Below, piece by piece: positions 1 to 9,347 of a stretch of 35,060 nt of DNA. Each line of letters opens with the position of its first letter. Within the stretch, counting starts at the first letter, position 1. Location of the stretch: IMG/VR virus record IMGVR_UViG_3300025759_000030, positions 1 through 35,060 of that record. The stretch is one strand, 5' to 3'. Under the pieces are notes generated by a model. It saw only the letters and a program-made list of their open reading frames with translations. It did not search any database and had not been told where the DNA came from. This DNA comes from a virus. The position numbers and the translations under genes are program-made.

Positions 1-127
1 GACCAACGTGCCAAGTGACCACCGTTATAAGATACGGTTGTTCCTGATACGCTGATTGAGCCTTCAAGTGCGCTGTCTTGTGCAATATAAATGACGATGC
101 CATCATTTGTTTTGCGGTTGAAAATGC
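1..127. repeat. terminal direct repeat marking the circular join (left copy)
   Basis: Bases 1-127 are identical to bases 34934-35060. The repeat lies inside the tail-fibre gene and the reading frame continues correctly when the copies are merged, which fits a circular assembly of 34,933 bp. The length is exactly 127, a common maximum k-mer size of short-read assemblers. It is therefore more likely an assembly overlap than a biological terminal repeat. Confidence 0.93.
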
Positions 128-2072
128 TTGTGTATTGCCCTGCTACTGTAAAAAATGACCGCCCTGTAGCATAATCAAACTCAATACCAGTGTTGGTATA
201 TGATGGAGTAGTTTTTGCGAACATAAAATCGCCGTCACTATTGATGCGCATGCGTTCTGTGGCGGCAGTGTAAAACTCAACTGTGTTGCCGCCTAGCCCA
301 AGGCCAACTTCTCCTCCGCTATCGTTAACACCAACTATTGCATTGCTACCATAAGCAGAGCTGCCACTTACAACAATATGCTCATTAGTTGCATTTTTTA
401 CATCTAAAATAGCTATAGGCGAACTCGTGCCGATGCCGACATTACCGCTGCTGTCGATACGCATTGATTCAGATGAACCGTTGTTTCGAGAAAATATCAT
501 ATTTCCCGTGTTGTTTTGGAAAATTAAATTTGCGCTGCCGCCAGTATAAATTGTGCGGTTTGATGCGCCGAGATAAATGTTACCCTCTACATGCAATTTG
601 TCTGCTGGCGAAGACGTGCCGATGCCGACATTCCCACTGCTGTCGATGCGCATACGTTCTGTGTTGTTTGTTGCAAGTAACAAATTAGCGTTTGCTTGGT
701 TGTTTATAGACGCATCACCGCTAGAATTAAATTGTCCAATCTGAAAACCGTTAGACGCTCCAGTGTATTGTTGTCTAATTTGTGATGAACCTACTACATC
801 CAGTCTTGCATTTGGCGAACTCGTGCCAATGCCGACGTTGCCCGAACTGTCGATACGCATGCGTTCTGTGGCGTTAGTCTGGAATATAGTACTATATGCT
901 CCAGTGTTCTGTATGTAATAGTTACCGCCTACCAGAGCGTGTGTAGCAGTTGAAACACCGTCTGTTAAGCCTATGGTACCTGAAACGGAAAGTCTATAGG
1001 CAGGACTACTCGTGTTAATGCCTACATTCCCACTGCTGTTGATGCGGAGGCGTTCTGAGCCATTAACTGTTGCAGCTAAATGAGAACTACCAGCGTTTAT
1101 GCTTATACTTGAGCCTGAATAAGCTGATATTGCATCAGTATAAAAAGTGCCACTTTGAACGTAAGAATTACCAACAACATGCAGTGGTGCAGATGGCGAA
1201 CTCGTGCCAATACCAACGTTCCCGCTGCTGTCGATACGCATAGCTTCTGTGCCAGAACCAAGATGCCAAGAAATATACGAACCTGAAGCATTTCCCATAA
1301 AATGCTTCATTGCACCAGCGGCACTTGCGTGGTCATTTCCGTGATACTGCACAATGCTACCACGACCAGTGCTAGTAGCGTTGCCGCCGCCACCTATAGA
1401 TAAACGAGATGTATCGGAAGCATCTGATGTGTCAGTTGAAATTGTAGGTGTTGCTCCACCAAAAGTTAAATCAGACGTAGGCGAACTCGTCCCAATGCCT
1501 ACAAAATTCTCGTCTGCACCTTTGCCCCCAATATAAACTGCTGGCGTTTCTGATGCTTCAAGACCATCTCTGTTGGTGTAAAAGAAAAGGCTGCCATCGC
1601 CAAACGCATCATCTGCTTTTGCAATAATCCCAAACTTATGCGGAGGTGAACCACTGCTATCACTATTTTGGAAAATAAGACCGCCAAGTAAATCTCCGTC
1701 AGCCACAGTTGTGTTGGTGCTGGAAAGAGTAATGACTGGGTTGCTTGCCCCCTCAACAGTCAGCCCATCAGCCGTGACTGTGCCATCTACATTTAAGCTC
1801 GTGTTGAACTGACCAGTCGTAAACGTGCCAGCCGCAGGGGTCGTGCCGCCGATGGTCGTGCCGTCGATAGTGCCGCCGTTGATGTCTACAGAAGTAAATG
1901 CAGGACTGGTCAGGGACACAGTACCGTCATTCATGTCAGCCAAGTCAGCCATAATCTCACGAATGGCGTTGTTAATGCCGCTGGGAAGACAGCCCTCCGC
2001 TATGTCAACCGACTGAATGTCCGTGTTTGACGCGGCTGTTTTGCTGTAATCTGTAATACTGTTCTTTGCCAT
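1..2072 (-). CDS. tail fibre protein, N-terminal and central part (gene crosses the circular join)
   Basis: This encodes a long host-recognition fibre. Reading starts at ATG 2072 (MAKNSITDYSKTAASN) behind a GAGG Shine-Dalgarno sequence and stays open to base 1. Joined with 34492-34933 it gives 837 residues. The central part carries five copies, plus a shortened sixth, of a motif ending MRIDSSGNVGIGTSSP, at about 418, 605, 813, 1002, 1195 and 1480, roughly 63 residues apart, separated by variable segments. Such motifs are typical of trimeric beta-rich tail fibres in marine phages. An N-terminal stretch rich in GTIDGTTIGGTTPAAGTF-type residues resembles the shaft or attachment region of other fibres. 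The gene lies directly after the large internal-virion genes, as expected for the last tail gene. The fibre role is inferred from repeats and position. Confidence 0.85.
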   Translation of the reverse strand, partial: MAKNSITDYSKTAASNTDIQSVDIAEGCLPSGINNAIREIMADLADMNDGTVSLTSPAFTSVDINGGTIDGTTIGGTTPAAGTFTTGQFNTSLNVDGTVTADGLTVEGASNPVITLSSTNTTVADGDLLGGLIFQNSDSSGSPPHKFGIIAKADDAFGDGSLFFYTNRDGLEASETPAVYIGGKGADENFVGIGTSSPTSDLTFGGATPTISTDTSDASDTSRLSIGGGGNATSTGRGSIVQYHGNDHASAAGAMKHFMGNASGSYISWHLGSGTEAMRIDSSGNVGIGTSSPSAPLHVVGNSYVQSGTFYTDAISAYSGSSISINAGSSHLAATVNGSERLRINSSGNVGINTSSPAYRLSVSGTIGLTDGVSTATHALVGGNYYIQNTGAYSTIFQTNATERMRIDSSGNVGIGTSSPNARLDVVGSSQIRQQYTGASNGFQIGQFNSSGDASINNQANANLLLATNNTERMRIDSSGNVGIGTSSPADKLHVEGNIYLGASNRTIYTGGSANLIFQNNTGNMIFSRNNGSSESMRIDSSGNVGIGTSSPIAILDVKNATNEHIVVSGSSAYGSNAIVGVNDSGGEVGLGLGGNTVEFYTAATERMRINSDGDFMFAKTTPSYTNTGIEFDYATGRSFFTVAGQYTSIFNRKTNDGIVIYIAQDSALEGSISVSGTTVSYNGGHLARW

Positions 2073-2075
2073 GAT

Positions 2076-4823
2076 TTATTCCTCTTCGCCGTCTTCTATA
2101 ATGGCGCTTCTAAGAAGATATGCTTCAATTCTTTGATTGCTCTTTTGACGCAACTTCAATGTAACACGTTTTTTCAAAAGCTCTGCCATAAACTTAGGGT
2201 CAAACACAGCCTGAATAAGCACATCTTTAACATTTTTAGCTGGCAATTTTAACATAAGTTTTTGAGCCGTTCTTACACCAGCGCCAGCCATTACCAACGG
2301 TGCGCCAGTCGCTTGACCAGCAGCAGTCATGCTGCCAAGATTTGCACCAATAACTCTAGTAAACAAGTCAAATATAGCGCTCTCGTTTTCGAGAAGCCCT
2401 TCTACAGTGCTTGTTTCGGCTATTGCATCCTCAAATCTTTTTGCCTCTTTCATTATGCTATTAAGATTATCGGATTGAGCTTTTGTCAAAGCGCCAGACG
2501 AAATCAATTCTTGCTTCATTGTTCGTCCAGTAGCAGGAATTTTTCTATTCAAAAAACCTTGCAACTGAGCAGAAGATATACCGCCAGTTTGTTTCGAAGT
2601 GGCTGTATTCAAAACACTTTCAAATATTGCAGACCTTAACCCCTCAAGGGCTTCACCACTTTTATCTGTCTTGGCTAACCTAACCATAGATAAAAAATCT
2701 TTAGATGGTGTATCTGACTGCAAAGCACGGGCCACAACCTTGCTAGGGTCTTCTGTTTTCAGAAACTTAGCCGCAACTTTTCTTTTGTCAAAAAATGCAC
2801 TAGCCTGTTTCTTTGTTTTGTTTGCCCTTTCGGCAAATTGCTGTGCCGATTTGATGTCAGAAAGCTGGTCTGTCAAACCAATCTCATCAATTATCTGCTG
2901 GTTGTTTCTAAGGAAACGAGACAGGCTGCTGACATTTATTTCGTCTGTTACTGGATTCCTTCCCACTTGATTTGTCATAGCAAGAATAAAATCTCTTTGA
3001 GCCTCAAGCATGTCAGGCTGTCGTGATATAGCTTCCTCTGTGTATGGCCCTACGGAAAGAGGCTCAGCAGCTTCTCTAAGCTCCCTCATCTCTCCAGTCT
3101 TTGCTTTGCTTAAAACATCTTCAGCGCGTATTGACTGACCGCCAGTGCGAGTAGTTCCTAAGACCCTTCCAGCAAAGGTGTTTGTAATTTTTTCATTTAA
3201 CTTACGAGAAAAAGCACGGGCTATGTTGGCCTCAATACCCTGAACTGTTTGCAAGTCTTCCAAAGAAGCGTCAGCAATATCTTTCATCAATCTTGCATCA
3301 TCAAACTTACCGTCTGCTCTAAGCGCTCTAGCTTGTTTTAGGGCAACAGAACGAACCCTCAACATATCACCGCTTGTTACAATGCTTCCATTTCCCGTAG
3401 CTTTAGGAGTTGTCGCTCCAAAAACACGAGCAATAAGCTCATCTGCATTTTCTGACGGAGCATCATCAACAGCACGAAAAACTCTTTTAGAAAACTTCTC
3501 AATAGGCGCAGGTAAATTTTCTTCCTGCAAAAGCTCTGCACGAGCCTTAGATATTGCATTGGCAGTTGCATTAGGCTCAATACTCAAGTCTTTATCAAGA
3601 GATTCCCAAAGGCGCGTCTCAGTTGCGCGAGCATCTTTCATCGCATCTTCAATAATCAACTTTGCCCTAGAGCTTGCATCTTCAACATCTGTCGGCCCTA
3701 ACCCCTCAACAGAGCGCATAGCATCCATTGCCTTTTGTTCCGCTCTGACAATGCGATTGTCCAACAACCCTTCAAGATAATCTTTTCTAATTTGAGCAGC
3801 CACAACAATTTTGTCTGGGTCGCCAGTCTGCAACAATTCCTTATACTGCTTGTTAAAGGAGGCAATAGTTTCTTCTGCTTGTTTTTTATATCTTGCGCCT
3901 ACGTTTCCGCCCTCACTAATCAATGTTCTTTCGAGAGAAGATATATACTGGCTATCACCAACCTGCGCCGCAGTTAAAGACTCGACATCAAGGTCGCGGG
4001 ACAAAACATTATCAGCATACTCAATAGGGTCTATACCTTCCGCAAGAACACCCTCTTGCAAGATTCTGGCGGCTTCATTTTTGTTGCCGTCTGGCAATTT
4101 ATCTTCCACAGCAAGCCGCATTTTGTTAATCAACTGCGGCGCAAAACGAGAAACAATCATTGTCGGCGTGAATGTTGCGGCAACCTCACCTACAATTCTT
4201 GCAGAGGGAGATGATGGAGCAAGTGATTCAGCAACGGCTGCTCCAAGCCCAGCCGCCGCACCAAGACCTGTTTCAGTAGCAAATGTTGCTACTGGTGTTC
4301 GTCTTGCTGTTTCCATTATTTCACGACCAGCGCCCCTGAGAACACCAACGGGTTTTTGAAGGTCGCGCGCAGCCATTAAGGTTTTTGGCGCAGACCTCAA
4401 GGCCGCCGCACCAAGACCAGCGCCACCAGTAATTGTCGCTCCTAAGGTTTCCCCAGCAACAGCAGCGGGGCGAAACCTTTCTGGAACATCTTCAATTGAC
4501 TCATAACCGAATCCAACATCCGAAAGTTTTTCTCTTAAAAAAGCACCACCACCTATAGGTTTTTCTGCTGTAGGAATACCTAAGAATTTTGTAACCCCAG
4601 AGGCCACGTCAACAGGCAAGCCCAACAAACCAGCTGCGCCAGTATATAATCCACGCAAACCATACTCGGCAACATTAGTGCCAAATGACTTTGGCGACCC
4701 TAAATCATCACTTTGATTTTTTAATAAATTACTTATATCGCCTGCAATAGCTTTAGCTGCATCAACGTCACCAGCAGCATCAGCCCTTAAGAGTGCGCCC
4801 TCTAATTCTTTAATCGTTGGCAT
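2076..4823 (-). CDS. large putative internal virion / DNA-ejection protein (915 aa)
   Basis: A 915-residue protein with a start at 4823 behind a good AGGTGG ribosome site. Residues 1-35 form a helical segment (LEGALLRADAAGDVDAAKAI). About residues 120-240 are rich in Gly and Ala with hydrophobic, amphipathic stretches. The remaining ~650 residues look largely helical, with many charged coiled-coil-like segments. No enzyme motif was recognised. Its size, its place just before the tail fibre, and the two Ala/Gln-rich proteins upstream match the set of proteins that podoviruses store in the capsid and inject with their DNA. That role is inferred from position and composition, not from a recognised domain. 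Confidence 0.6.
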   Translation of the reverse strand: MPTIKELEGALLRADAAGDVDAAKAIAGDISNLLKNQSDDLGSPKSFGTNVAEYGLRGLYTGAAGLLGLPVDVASGVTKFLGIPTAEKPIGGGAFLREKLSDVGFGYESIEDVPERFRPAAVAGETLGATITGGAGLGAAALRSAPKTLMAARDLQKPVGVLRGAGREIMETARRTPVATFATETGLGAAAGLGAAVAESLAPSSPSARIVGEVAATFTPTMIVSRFAPQLINKMRLAVEDKLPDGNKNEAARILQEGVLAEGIDPIEYADNVLSRDLDVESLTAAQVGDSQYISSLERTLISEGGNVGARYKKQAEETIASFNKQYKELLQTGDPDKIVVAAQIRKDYLEGLLDNRIVRAEQKAMDAMRSVEGLGPTDVEDASSRAKLIIEDAMKDARATETRLWESLDKDLSIEPNATANAISKARAELLQEENLPAPIEKFSKRVFRAVDDAPSENADELIARVFGATTPKATGNGSIVTSGDMLRVRSVALKQARALRADGKFDDARLMKDIADASLEDLQTVQGIEANIARAFSRKLNEKITNTFAGRVLGTTRTGGQSIRAEDVLSKAKTGEMRELREAAEPLSVGPYTEEAISRQPDMLEAQRDFILAMTNQVGRNPVTDEINVSSLSRFLRNNQQIIDEIGLTDQLSDIKSAQQFAERANKTKKQASAFFDKRKVAAKFLKTEDPSKVVARALQSDTPSKDFLSMVRLAKTDKSGEALEGLRSAIFESVLNTATSKQTGGISSAQLQGFLNRKIPATGRTMKQELISSGALTKAQSDNLNSIMKEAKRFEDAIAETSTVEGLLENESAIFDLFTRVIGANLGSMTAAGQATGAPLVMAGAGVRTAQKLMLKLPAKNVKDVLIQAVFDPKFMAELLKKRVTLKLRQKSNQRIEAYLLRSAIIEDGEEE

Positions 4824-4831
4824 CGCACCAC

Positions 4832-5815
4832 CTATTTGTACATTTCGTAAGCTGCCCGCCCCTCAGGAGACAGGCTGCTTGCATTGCGATTTCTACTTTC
4901 CAAACGCCGTTGCGCTCCACGAGCAGAGCCTCTTGAATCAATACTTTCCGTTTCAAGTCGACGAGTTTTTTGCAACATAATTTCATACGGAGCTTTTACA
5001 GCGTTAAGTTCCCTTATAGATTGCTGTAGTTCTTTTTGTTTTTTCGCAGATGTTGTTGCGCTTAGCTCGCTTTGCAACAAAGACTTTTCACGTTCAATTT
5101 TGTTAATAAGGGCTTCTGTTTTTGCTTTAGCAACAACATCGCTATCAGTTGTTTGCGGTAGATTTTTTTCAACAACATCTTTAACAGCTTTTGTGTACCT
5201 AGAGCCTAAGGCCTTTGTTAAGCCAATTTGGGTTTCTGTATTCATGCTATTTAATTGAGCTTTTGCTTCAGCTGTTTCCTTAAAAGCCTCAAAACCCAAA
5301 GCGCGAGGAACAGCACCTATAACACTCTTCCCAAAACCATAAACGTCACCACCTGCCGCTGTTGCTATATCGGGAACATCTTGCTCAGTAACCTCAGGCA
5401 AATCTGGTGTCAACGATGGAGCTATAGAAGTTGAAGCAAATGGGTCTATCTTTTCTTTAGTAACAGGGTCAAATAAAACTTCACGACCATCCTCATCTTT
5501 TATTTTTATATAGTCAGGTTTTCCTAACGCTTTTATTGCAGCGGCCTGCTGAAGCTGGCTACCCAAACTTTTCTGATATGCTTGCTGTGCGCCAAGAAGC
5601 CCCTGCCCCAAAGAAGCAGATGTGCGAATAGGTGTCCGTGATGGGCCTTGACTTAAAAGCCCCATACCCAACTGAGTAATAGCTTGCTTCTGAGCCTGTC
5701 TGCGAACATCTTCACCAAGTAGTTTTTCGAGTTGAGTACCACCACCAAAAAGATTACCAGAACGATAACTCTGCTGAACAGGAGAAACAAACCTATCAAA
5801 TAATCCTTTAATCAT
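4832..5815 (-). CDS. putative internal virion protein (327 aa)
   Basis: A helical protein beginning MIKGLFDRFVSPVQQSYRSG. Residues 45-100 are Gln/Ala/Gly-rich, and a short KIKDEDGREVLFDPVTKEKI segment lies near 105-125. A long charged coiled-coil-like stretch covers about 180-300. Its ATG overlaps the stop of the upstream gene by one base (TAATG), so the two are probably translationally coupled. The gene sits in a three-gene set (6627 to 2076) that resembles the ejection-protein cassette of podoviruses. No catalytic motif was seen. It could instead be another minor structural protein. Confidence 0.5.
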   Translation of the reverse strand: MIKGLFDRFVSPVQQSYRSGNLFGGGTQLEKLLGEDVRRQAQKQAITQLGMGLLSQGPSRTPIRTSASLGQGLLGAQQAYQKSLGSQLQQAAAIKALGKPDYIKIKDEDGREVLFDPVTKEKIDPFASTSIAPSLTPDLPEVTEQDVPDIATAAGGDVYGFGKSVIGAVPRALGFEAFKETAEAKAQLNSMNTETQIGLTKALGSRYTKAVKDVVEKNLPQTTDSDVVAKAKTEALINKIEREKSLLQSELSATTSAKKQKELQQSIRELNAVKAPYEIMLQKTRRLETESIDSRGSARGAQRRLESRNRNASSLSPEGRAAYEMYK

Positions 5816-6627
5816 TATGACCTCCCTAGCAATCCGCCAATCAACGCACCAGTAAGCGGGTCTTGCTCGTATATTTGAGAGCCAATCAATGCACCACCCA
5901 AGAACTGCTGCCCACTGCTAGGCTCATAATATGGCGTAATCTGCGTTGAAACCTTACCCATTGGGAAGCCAGCAATAATGTTCTGGTAACGAGACAACTG
6001 CTCCATCGGAGATGTCTGCTCATACTGATAACGCTGCATAGCTTCTTCAATGCCACGTTGCGCTTGAGCTTCACGAGCAGCACCGACTTGTTGCAGGCGG
6101 GCAATGTCAGAATAGTCAGCAGAGGCCATCGCTGGGGCCATCTGTGCAGCTTGCAGGCCAAGACCGCGCTGTGTGGCAAAGTCACGATAGGCTACATCAG
6201 CAGCTACATCACCCAATGCACGGGCTGTAACGTCAGCAGCAGCGCCAGAACCCAAACGACCACGCTGAGCTAGTTGGCTCTGCACACGGGCTTGTACGGG
6301 GTCTAGCGCACGTTGTATAGCGCCAGTAAGCAGACCAGACTGTGCAGGCGGTACATACTGACCTTCAGGGCCAGTACCACCAAGAAACGAACCAACAGTT
6401 GCCTGTGCCTGCTGTGTCAGTGGACTACCAGCTACGGCGCGTTGTTCCTGCATACGCAGTGCTTGCTCTGTCTGTGGTGTAAAGCCAGCATAAGTTTGAC
6501 CTTGAAAAAACTGCGGCGCACCAGCTTGATACTGGCGCAATGCCTCAGACATACCATACTGCAAGAAGGGTTGAGCAAAGGCATCAACACCTGTCTGGGT
6601 TACTGTTTCTGTAGTTCCATCTGCCAT
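5815..6627 (-). CDS. putative internal virion protein, Ala/Gln-rich (270 aa)
   Basis: A 270-residue protein very rich in Ala, Gln and Gly. It starts MADGTTETVTQTGVDAFAQP and ends in a small-residue, Gly-rich segment (GGALIGSQIYEQ...LIGGLLGRS) that could insert into or lie against a membrane. The middle (about 100-200) should be mostly helical. Composition and place fit the first member of a podovirus ejection-protein set. No enzyme signature is visible. The downstream gene overlaps it at TAATG. A candidate promoter with a palindrome lies just upstream (6649-6675). Confidence 0.5.
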   Translation of the reverse strand: MADGTTETVTQTGVDAFAQPFLQYGMSEALRQYQAGAPQFFQGQTYAGFTPQTEQALRMQEQRAVAGSPLTQQAQATVGSFLGGTGPEGQYVPPAQSGLLTGAIQRALDPVQARVQSQLAQRGRLGSGAAADVTARALGDVAADVAYRDFATQRGLGLQAAQMAPAMASADYSDIARLQQVGAAREAQAQRGIEEAMQRYQYEQTSPMEQLSRYQNIIAGFPMGKVSTQITPYYEPSSGQQFLGGALIGSQIYEQDPLTGALIGGLLGRS

Positions 6628-6648
6628 TTTATTTACCTCTGGCCTTAA

Positions 6649-6675
6649 TTTATACGGTTATCCACCGTTTGTAAA
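6649..6675 (-). promoter_or_regulatory. possible internal late promoter with palindrome
   Basis: On the minus strand a TTTACA box (6670-6675) and a TATAAA box (6649-6654) are separated by 15 bp, shorter than ideal. The spacer contains the perfect inverted repeat ACGGT-GGATA-ACCGT (6654-6668). Its plus-strand reading TTATCCACC (6658-6666) is one base from the DnaA box TTATCCACA. It lies in the 50-bp gap before the internal-virion genes. Function is a guess. Confidence 0.3.
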
Positions 6676-6677
6676 CG

Positions 6678-6995
6678 CTATCCTAGAACAGCGTAATGAA
6701 AAAGAATGTCATCTGTATTTGCGTTGCTACGATGTGTAAGCGTGAAGGTTTGCTTGCCCACGCTACTAATATAGAGATGAGATAGCTCTTGGGCTGCATT
6801 AGACGATTTAGGTGTCCAAAGAATCACACTGTTAGGGTTTACGCGCAAATCACTAACTGTTGTGGTTGTAGAGCTTGCAGTCAACTGAAACGCGCCAGTA
6901 GAGTTTATCTTACCCTCCACAAGGTTGTTCACCACCTCCGCAACCTCACGAGGCGTACCACCCATATTCGGAAGTCTGCGGTATTGGTTAGCCAT
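6678..6995 (-). CDS. small putative virion protein (105 aa)
   Basis: A 105-residue protein of two parts. The helical N-terminus (MANQYRRLPNMGGTPREVAE to about 30) is followed by a beta-rich C-terminus (STTTTVSDLRVNPNSVILWT onward) resembling small jelly-roll or fibre-tip domains of phage virion proteins. Its ATG overlaps the stop of the gp10-like gene by one base (TAATG), tying it to the tail-assembly genes. The general pattern is common in marine phage tail regions. A collar, fibre-attachment or decoration role is possible but not shown. Confidence 0.5.
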   Translation of the reverse strand: MANQYRRLPNMGGTPREVAEVVNNLVEGKINSTGAFQLTASSTTTTVSDLRVNPNSVILWTPKSSNAAQELSHLYISSVGKQTFTLTHRSNANTDDILFHYAVLG

Positions 6996-8467
6996 TACCT
7001 GCGTCCTATCGTGTTGGCATCAACGTCAATGCCCTGCGCCTTCTTCCACTCGCCACTCAAGTTCAAACGCACCCGATGGTAGCGTCCGTTAGAGCGTACA
7101 GGACAGAAGTTGTCATTGTTCAACGTAGATGCGCCACCAAATGTAAACGTATCAACCTGACGATTACGAGATGCAACTTGCGCCGTCACTGTGCCAGTAG
7201 AGTTTTCACGCAAGCTAACATATGGAATGACGTTGTTCAGCAGTGAGTGAGAACCCTTACGCACCTCAAACTCAGCAGTCTCTACTGTTGCGCTCAATGT
7301 GCTTCCTGTGAAGGTTTGGATTTTTTTGTCTTTGGAAGCGGCAAATAGAAACTCGCCGCCGCGATAGACAGCACCATCGAGAGAAGCAGGTAGAACGTCA
7401 AGATTACCAAAAGCAGCATCAAGAGCTTCAAGAGTGTAGCCAGCGGTATAAATAGGTGCAACCATATCCACAGCAACAGATGCGGTACTCCACTTATCAA
7501 GCGCATAGTTATAGATAATAAGTTTGTCAGGTGAACCATTCGTAGCCGCCGTACTCGCATAAGACCAAACAATAATCTGGCGCAGAGGGTCAGCAGAGGC
7601 AGTCATATTCTTAGCATATGCGCCGTCCCAATCCTCCAAGAAGAAGCGGTTTACCTTCTCTGCACCGATGGCGCGAGAACGCTCACCATCAAACATATAG
7701 AAGCCGTCATCAGCCAGATAGAAGACACTGTGACCAACATTACAAACGCTGCCAGCAACCTTACAACCACGCACTGTCTCCACCTTGTCAAATTGGAATA
7801 TCAGTGGCGCACCGATGTAGCTACCGCGCACAATGCCTTTCTCCATAAGAATAGTGGCATACTCACCGCCGACAAGTCCAGTCACATCGCCCATATCCTG
7901 AATGTCTTGGAAGTCAGCTTGAGTCGTAGCAGACACAGCCCAGCTTGTGTAATCACCCAGCGCAGACCAGCGCACACGGTATGGCTTGTTGCCATCTGTT
8001 GAATCATGCGTAAAGCCAGTCATTACAAAGTCACGCACAACAGCAAGATACTTAGCCTTCGGAGCATCAGCAGAAAGGTCAGCAAATGGGCCAGCACTTG
8101 CAGCAGTAGTTGTTTGAATCGGGTCAGCAAAGTTTGTGCTGATTACAGCCTCACCAAACTGAACAAAACGAGGGCGGTCTTCTGCACCCGTGCTGTAGCC
8201 GCCAGCCTTGCTAATGTCATCTAACGAACCATCAGTCGTATCAAACTTGTAAATCTTTGTACGGTCAGCAGCATACAAACCGACATTGCCATCATCATCG
8301 GCAGCAGCAAACATGCCTACAATTACCTCATCGGCAACGCCACTAATGGGAGAGATGTTCTGCATGCTCTCATAGCCAGCAGCAGCAGGAATAACATTGT
8401 TAGCTACCGTGACACCTGCATTACCAAAATCTGATTGGTCAGGTAAAAATTCCCCAAAGCTAATCAT
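6995..8467 (-). CDS. P22 gp10-like packaged-DNA stabilisation / tail hub protein
   Basis: A 490-residue beta-rich protein resembling the podovirus tail accessory factors that plug the portal after packaging (P22 gp10-like, usually about 470 residues). It opens with FGEFLPDQSDFGNAGVTVAN and contains repeated short blade-like strands such as GLYAADRTKIYKFD, FYLADDGFYMFDGERS and LIIYNYALDKWSTA. It ends with RYHRVRLNLSGEWKKAQGID, the kind of C-terminal strand seen in this group. The ATG overlaps the upstream stop by four bases (ATGA). Position between the adaptor and the ejection-type proteins supports the role. The assignment rests on pattern and context and was not confirmed by a search. Confidence 0.62.
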   Translation of the reverse strand: MISFGEFLPDQSDFGNAGVTVANNVIPAAAGYESMQNISPISGVADEVIVGMFAAADDDGNVGLYAADRTKIYKFDTTDGSLDDISKAGGYSTGAEDRPRFVQFGEAVISTNFADPIQTTTAASAGPFADLSADAPKAKYLAVVRDFVMTGFTHDSTDGNKPYRVRWSALGDYTSWAVSATTQADFQDIQDMGDVTGLVGGEYATILMEKGIVRGSYIGAPLIFQFDKVETVRGCKVAGSVCNVGHSVFYLADDGFYMFDGERSRAIGAEKVNRFFLEDWDGAYAKNMTASADPLRQIIVWSYASTAATNGSPDKLIIYNYALDKWSTASVAVDMVAPIYTAGYTLEALDAAFGNLDVLPASLDGAVYRGGEFLFAASKDKKIQTFTGSTLSATVETAEFEVRKGSHSLLNNVIPYVSLRENSTGTVTAQVASRNRQVDTFTFGGASTLNNDNFCPVRSNGRYHRVRLNLSGEWKKAQGIDVDANTIGRR

Positions 8468-9345
8468 TGCGAACTCCAGCTTTCATTTCCAGCAGACACG
8501 TTTGTCCAAGTATCAGAACTAGCAGCAATCGGTGTCCAGCTCTCACCTTCAGCAGACACCACAGTCCAGCTCTCACCTTCATCTGCTACCTCAGACCATA
8601 CCTCACCTTCGGCTGCAATAATACCCCACAATTCGCCTAGTTTTTCAGCTTCTACGGCTATTGTAGCGACAGGCTGCGGGTTAGCTGTGGCGAACACTTC
8701 AAAGTTAGCAGTGACATCTGGGATGGTAGCAAAGGTTTGCAGGCTAGATGTAGCGATAGCAAGCAGGCCACCCTCTGCATTGACAGACGCAGATGTAGAT
8801 GCAGAGCTATCGCCAACTCGCACACGGATGCCAGCAGAGCTAACACTTGCAGAGGAAGAGATAGATGATGCACCAATTTGGATGCGAATACCGTCGGCAG
8901 ATACGGAGACATTTGCAGACGGTGACGATGCACCAATGACAACCCTAATAGCTTCCGCTGTCGCTATAGCCGATACAGATGGTTGGGCAGCGCCGACAAC
9001 AATACGCACACCCTCTGCCGACATTGTGGACGGCCCAGCAAGTGCAGACGCGCCGAACTGGATACGGATACCATCAGCGGCGACAGTGCTGGTAACATTT
9101 ATGTTACTCGCGCCAAGCTGGATGCGTATGCCTTCAGAGGTTACGGTAGATGATGTAGATGCTGCGGCAGCACCGTCAAAGATACCAAAGCCAACAGCGG
9201 CTACAGATGCAGATGTGGATGGGGTGGATTCACCCTCACGCAGGGCAGCAGTCAGCCAGATAGAACTATCTAGTGAATACGGGAGACTGTCTAAGTCACC
9301 CCAGTTATCTAACTGCTCAAGTGTTGGCCCTACGATGTCAGCCAT
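8464..9345 (-). CDS. repeat-built virion protein: seven clear 20-residue units plus Trp decapeptide tail
   Basis: A 293-residue protein that is mostly tandem repeat. From residue 52 to 191 seven consecutive units of exactly 20 residues follow the pattern G-[IV]-R-[IV]-x-[ILFV]-G-A-S then a Ser/Ala/Val-rich half; the first unit is degenerate, and two weaker units continue to about 231. From about 236 to the end Trp recurs every ten residues (240, 250, 260, 270, 280, 290) in GESWTVVSAE-like units. A strict 20-residue period suggests a beta-solenoid or stacked beta-sandwich. The N-terminus (MADIVGPTLEQLDNWGDLDS) also contains Trp repeats. It lies among tail genes, two bases after the downstream-numbered 129-aa gene. 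An extended fibre, spike or surface-adhesion role is inferred. Confidence 0.6.
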   Translation of the reverse strand: MADIVGPTLEQLDNWGDLDSLPYSLDSSIWLTAALREGESTPSTSASVAAVGFGIFDGAAAASTSSTVTSEGIRIQLGASNINVTSTVAADGIRIQFGASALAGPSTMSAEGVRIVVGAAQPSVSAIATAEAIRVVIGASSPSANVSVSADGIRIQIGASSISSSASVSSAGIRVRVGDSSASTSASVNAEGGLLAIATSSLQTFATIPDVTANFEVFATANPQPVATIAVEAEKLGELWGIIAAEGEVWSEVADEGESWTVVSAEGESWTPIAASSDTWTNVSAGNESWSSQ

Positions 9346-9347
9346 GA

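Noticed and set aside
400-1540. CRISPR-like array from the regularly spaced repeats
   Set aside because: The repeats encode MRIDSSGNVGIGTSSP motifs in one frame, vary in sequence and are about 190 bases apart.
2262-4359. Plus-strand open frames opposite the 915-aa gene
   Set aside because: They have no ribosome sites and low-likelihood compositions, and they oppose a long well-supported frame.
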